From NCBI GenBank assembly GCA_036804525.1, contig DAIRSE010000030.1, positions 1 to 21,673 of the forward strand: DNA of 21,673 bases. The letters run 5' to 3'. Source of the DNA: JBFLVT01 sp036804525 (GTDB lineage: Bacteria; Bacillota; Desulfotomaculia; Desulfotomaculales; JASEER01). Of this stretch, positions 20,881-21,673 are shown piece after piece; positions within the stretch are counted from its first letter, which is position 1; each line of letters starts with the position of its first letter. Position numbers and translations under genes: made by a program. The notes beneath the pieces are model-generated. The model saw only the letters and a list, made by a program, of their open reading frames with translations. It did no database searches and had not been told where the DNA came from.

Positions 20881-20982
20881 TTACGGATTACACTTCTTAC
20901 ATGGCACATACCCTGCCGCCACCACCTCTTCCCGCGTCTTGAAATAGACCCGGTTCTGCGGCGCCGGCAACGTCGAACACGT
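20881..20982 (-). pseudogene. C-terminal fragment of an Ada-type zinc-binding domain protein
   Basis: Read on the minus strand into the TAA at 20881-20883, the frame gives CSTLPAPQNRVYFKTREE, then VVAAGYVPCKKCNP. This is the conserved core of the Ada metal-binding domain (C ... NxxYFxTxxEAxAAGYxPCxxC) found at the C terminus of many nucleases and hydrolases. Upstream the frame enters the first CRISPR repeat and meets TAG within it, and there is no start codon with a ribosome site. So the 5' part was lost where the array now begins. The stop is 17 nt before the restriction-enzyme start, so this gene once led the R-M operon. Confidence 0.7.
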
Positions 20983-21612
20983 GTCACAACCCTAGCCATA
21001 GCTTAGTTGCCGCTGCAACCCACACAACGCGGAGCAAAGCGGAATGGTGCTCTGCTGGTCACAACCCTAGCCATAGCTTAGTTGCCGCTGCAACCGGCAT
21101 AATTGCCAGCAGGTGAAGGTTAGCATTGAAGTCACAACCCTAGCCATAGCTTAATTGCCGCTGCAACAGGTTTCCAGCACAACATCCAGGTTACTGTTGG
21201 TGCGGTCACAACCCTAGCCATAGCTTAATTGCCGCTGCAACCTACCGTGGTCCCCGTGGCCGCGGCGGTTCTCGCCGCGTCACAACCCTAGCCATAGCTT
21301 AATTGCCGCTGCAACCGCCTATGTGAGTATCCACTGCAATGCCGCGACAACCCGTCACAACCCTAGCCATAGCTTAATTGCCGCTGCAACTGCGAGCATA
21401 AGAGCCAAGACCAACAACCCTTCGCATGTCACAACCCTAGCCATAGCTTAATTGCCGCTGCAACAAGCCGCGACGGATTACTGCCGCTGTGCGCCATAAA
21501 CGTCACAACCCTAGCCATAGCTTAATTGCCGCTGCAACGAGAACATTGAGGGAACGATCCCGCTGCCGACCCAATGTCACAACCCTAGCCATAGCTTAAT
21601 TGCCGCTGCAAC
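20983..21612 (-). CRISPR. CRISPR array, 9 repeats of 37 bp, 8 spacers
   Basis: Repeats start at 20983, 21058, 21131, 21205, 21279, 21354, 21428, 21502 and 21576. Each begins GTCACAACCCTAGCC and ends TTGCCGCTGCAAC on the plus strand. The first two differ from the other seven by one base (GCTTAGTTG instead of GCTTAATTG). Spacers are 36-38 bp, all different. Variant repeats usually mark the old, leader-distal end, so the leader should be on the right and transcription should run leftwards; then the repeat reads GTTGCAGCGGCAA... on the transcript, with TTGC/GCAA as a short stem. No cas genes are in the window, so the type is undetermined. Confidence 0.97.
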
Positions 21613-21673
21613 GTCTTGGTATAATGGACCCAAGAATTTAGACACGAAAAAGACAACGTTTAAGGTGTATCAC
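21613..21673. other. Right flank of the CRISPR array (leader or IS end)
   Basis: The last 61 bp contain no repeat. They are AT-richer than the array and include GTATAATGGACCCAAGAA and TTTAGACACGAAAAAGAC. The block TGGACCCAAGAATTTAGACA resembles the terminal sequence of IS3/IS150-type elements as I remember them. It may instead be the leader. The window is too short here to decide. Confidence 0.35.

Overview
The window looks like accessory (plasmid, integrative-element or prophage-remnant) DNA from a Gram-positive, probably thermophilic Clostridia-type bacterium of the Moorella/Desulfotomaculum kind. The evidence is purine-rich Shine-Dalgarno sites before almost every gene, frequent GTG and TTG starts, moderately high G+C, S1-domain and AbrB-type small regulators, and many IS200/IS605-type elements. 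The taxon is an inference; there is no rRNA or tRNA in the window to fix it.

Left part (1-4.3 kb, minus strand): an IscB RNA-guided nuclease gene runs off the left edge, with a GC-rich HEARO/omega-RNA-like stretch before it. Then come small phage/plasmid-type genes: a two-gene HTH operon behind a promoter with two copies of the same palindrome, an AbrB-zinc-finger operon with its own operator-like inverted repeat, a SLOG-fold protein, and decayed ParB-like and DUF5131-like genes. From 4.3 to 8.2 kb the genes run on the plus strand: four poorly known small proteins, then a structured leader followed by a zinc-ribbon protein translationally coupled to a zinc-ribbon/coiled-coil/DUF2325 protein.

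Middle (8.2-13.2 kb): an S1-repeat protein, then a second, complete IscB gene. This gene abuts the C-terminal remnant of what looks like an ATP-dependent DNA ligase. Next is a gene of unknown function split by a complete IS200/IS605 element (TnpA plus TnpB, with end hairpins). Removing the element in silico restores the reading frame.

Right-middle (13.4-19.2 kb, minus strand): a maintenance and transfer block, in transcription order ParM-like actin, iteron-rich parC-like site, ParR-like protein, NusG paralog, RusA-like protein, replication-relaxation/MobC-like protein and VirD4/TraG-type coupling ATPase. Terminator-like hairpins sit just before the start codons of parM and nusG, and a weaker one before the relaxation gene. 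Together with the NusG paralog this suggests that the block is controlled by antitermination.

Right end (19.4-21.7 kb): a restriction-modification pair (BglII/BamHI-like endonuclease, then an MT-A70 adenine methyltransferase) lies downstream of a truncated Ada-type zinc-binding coding fragment. That fragment is cut directly by a CRISPR array of nine 37-bp repeats. No cas gene is visible. The window therefore holds three transposon-derived RNA-guided nuclease genes (two IscB, one TnpB), a CRISPR array and an R-M system beside plasmid-type maintenance genes.
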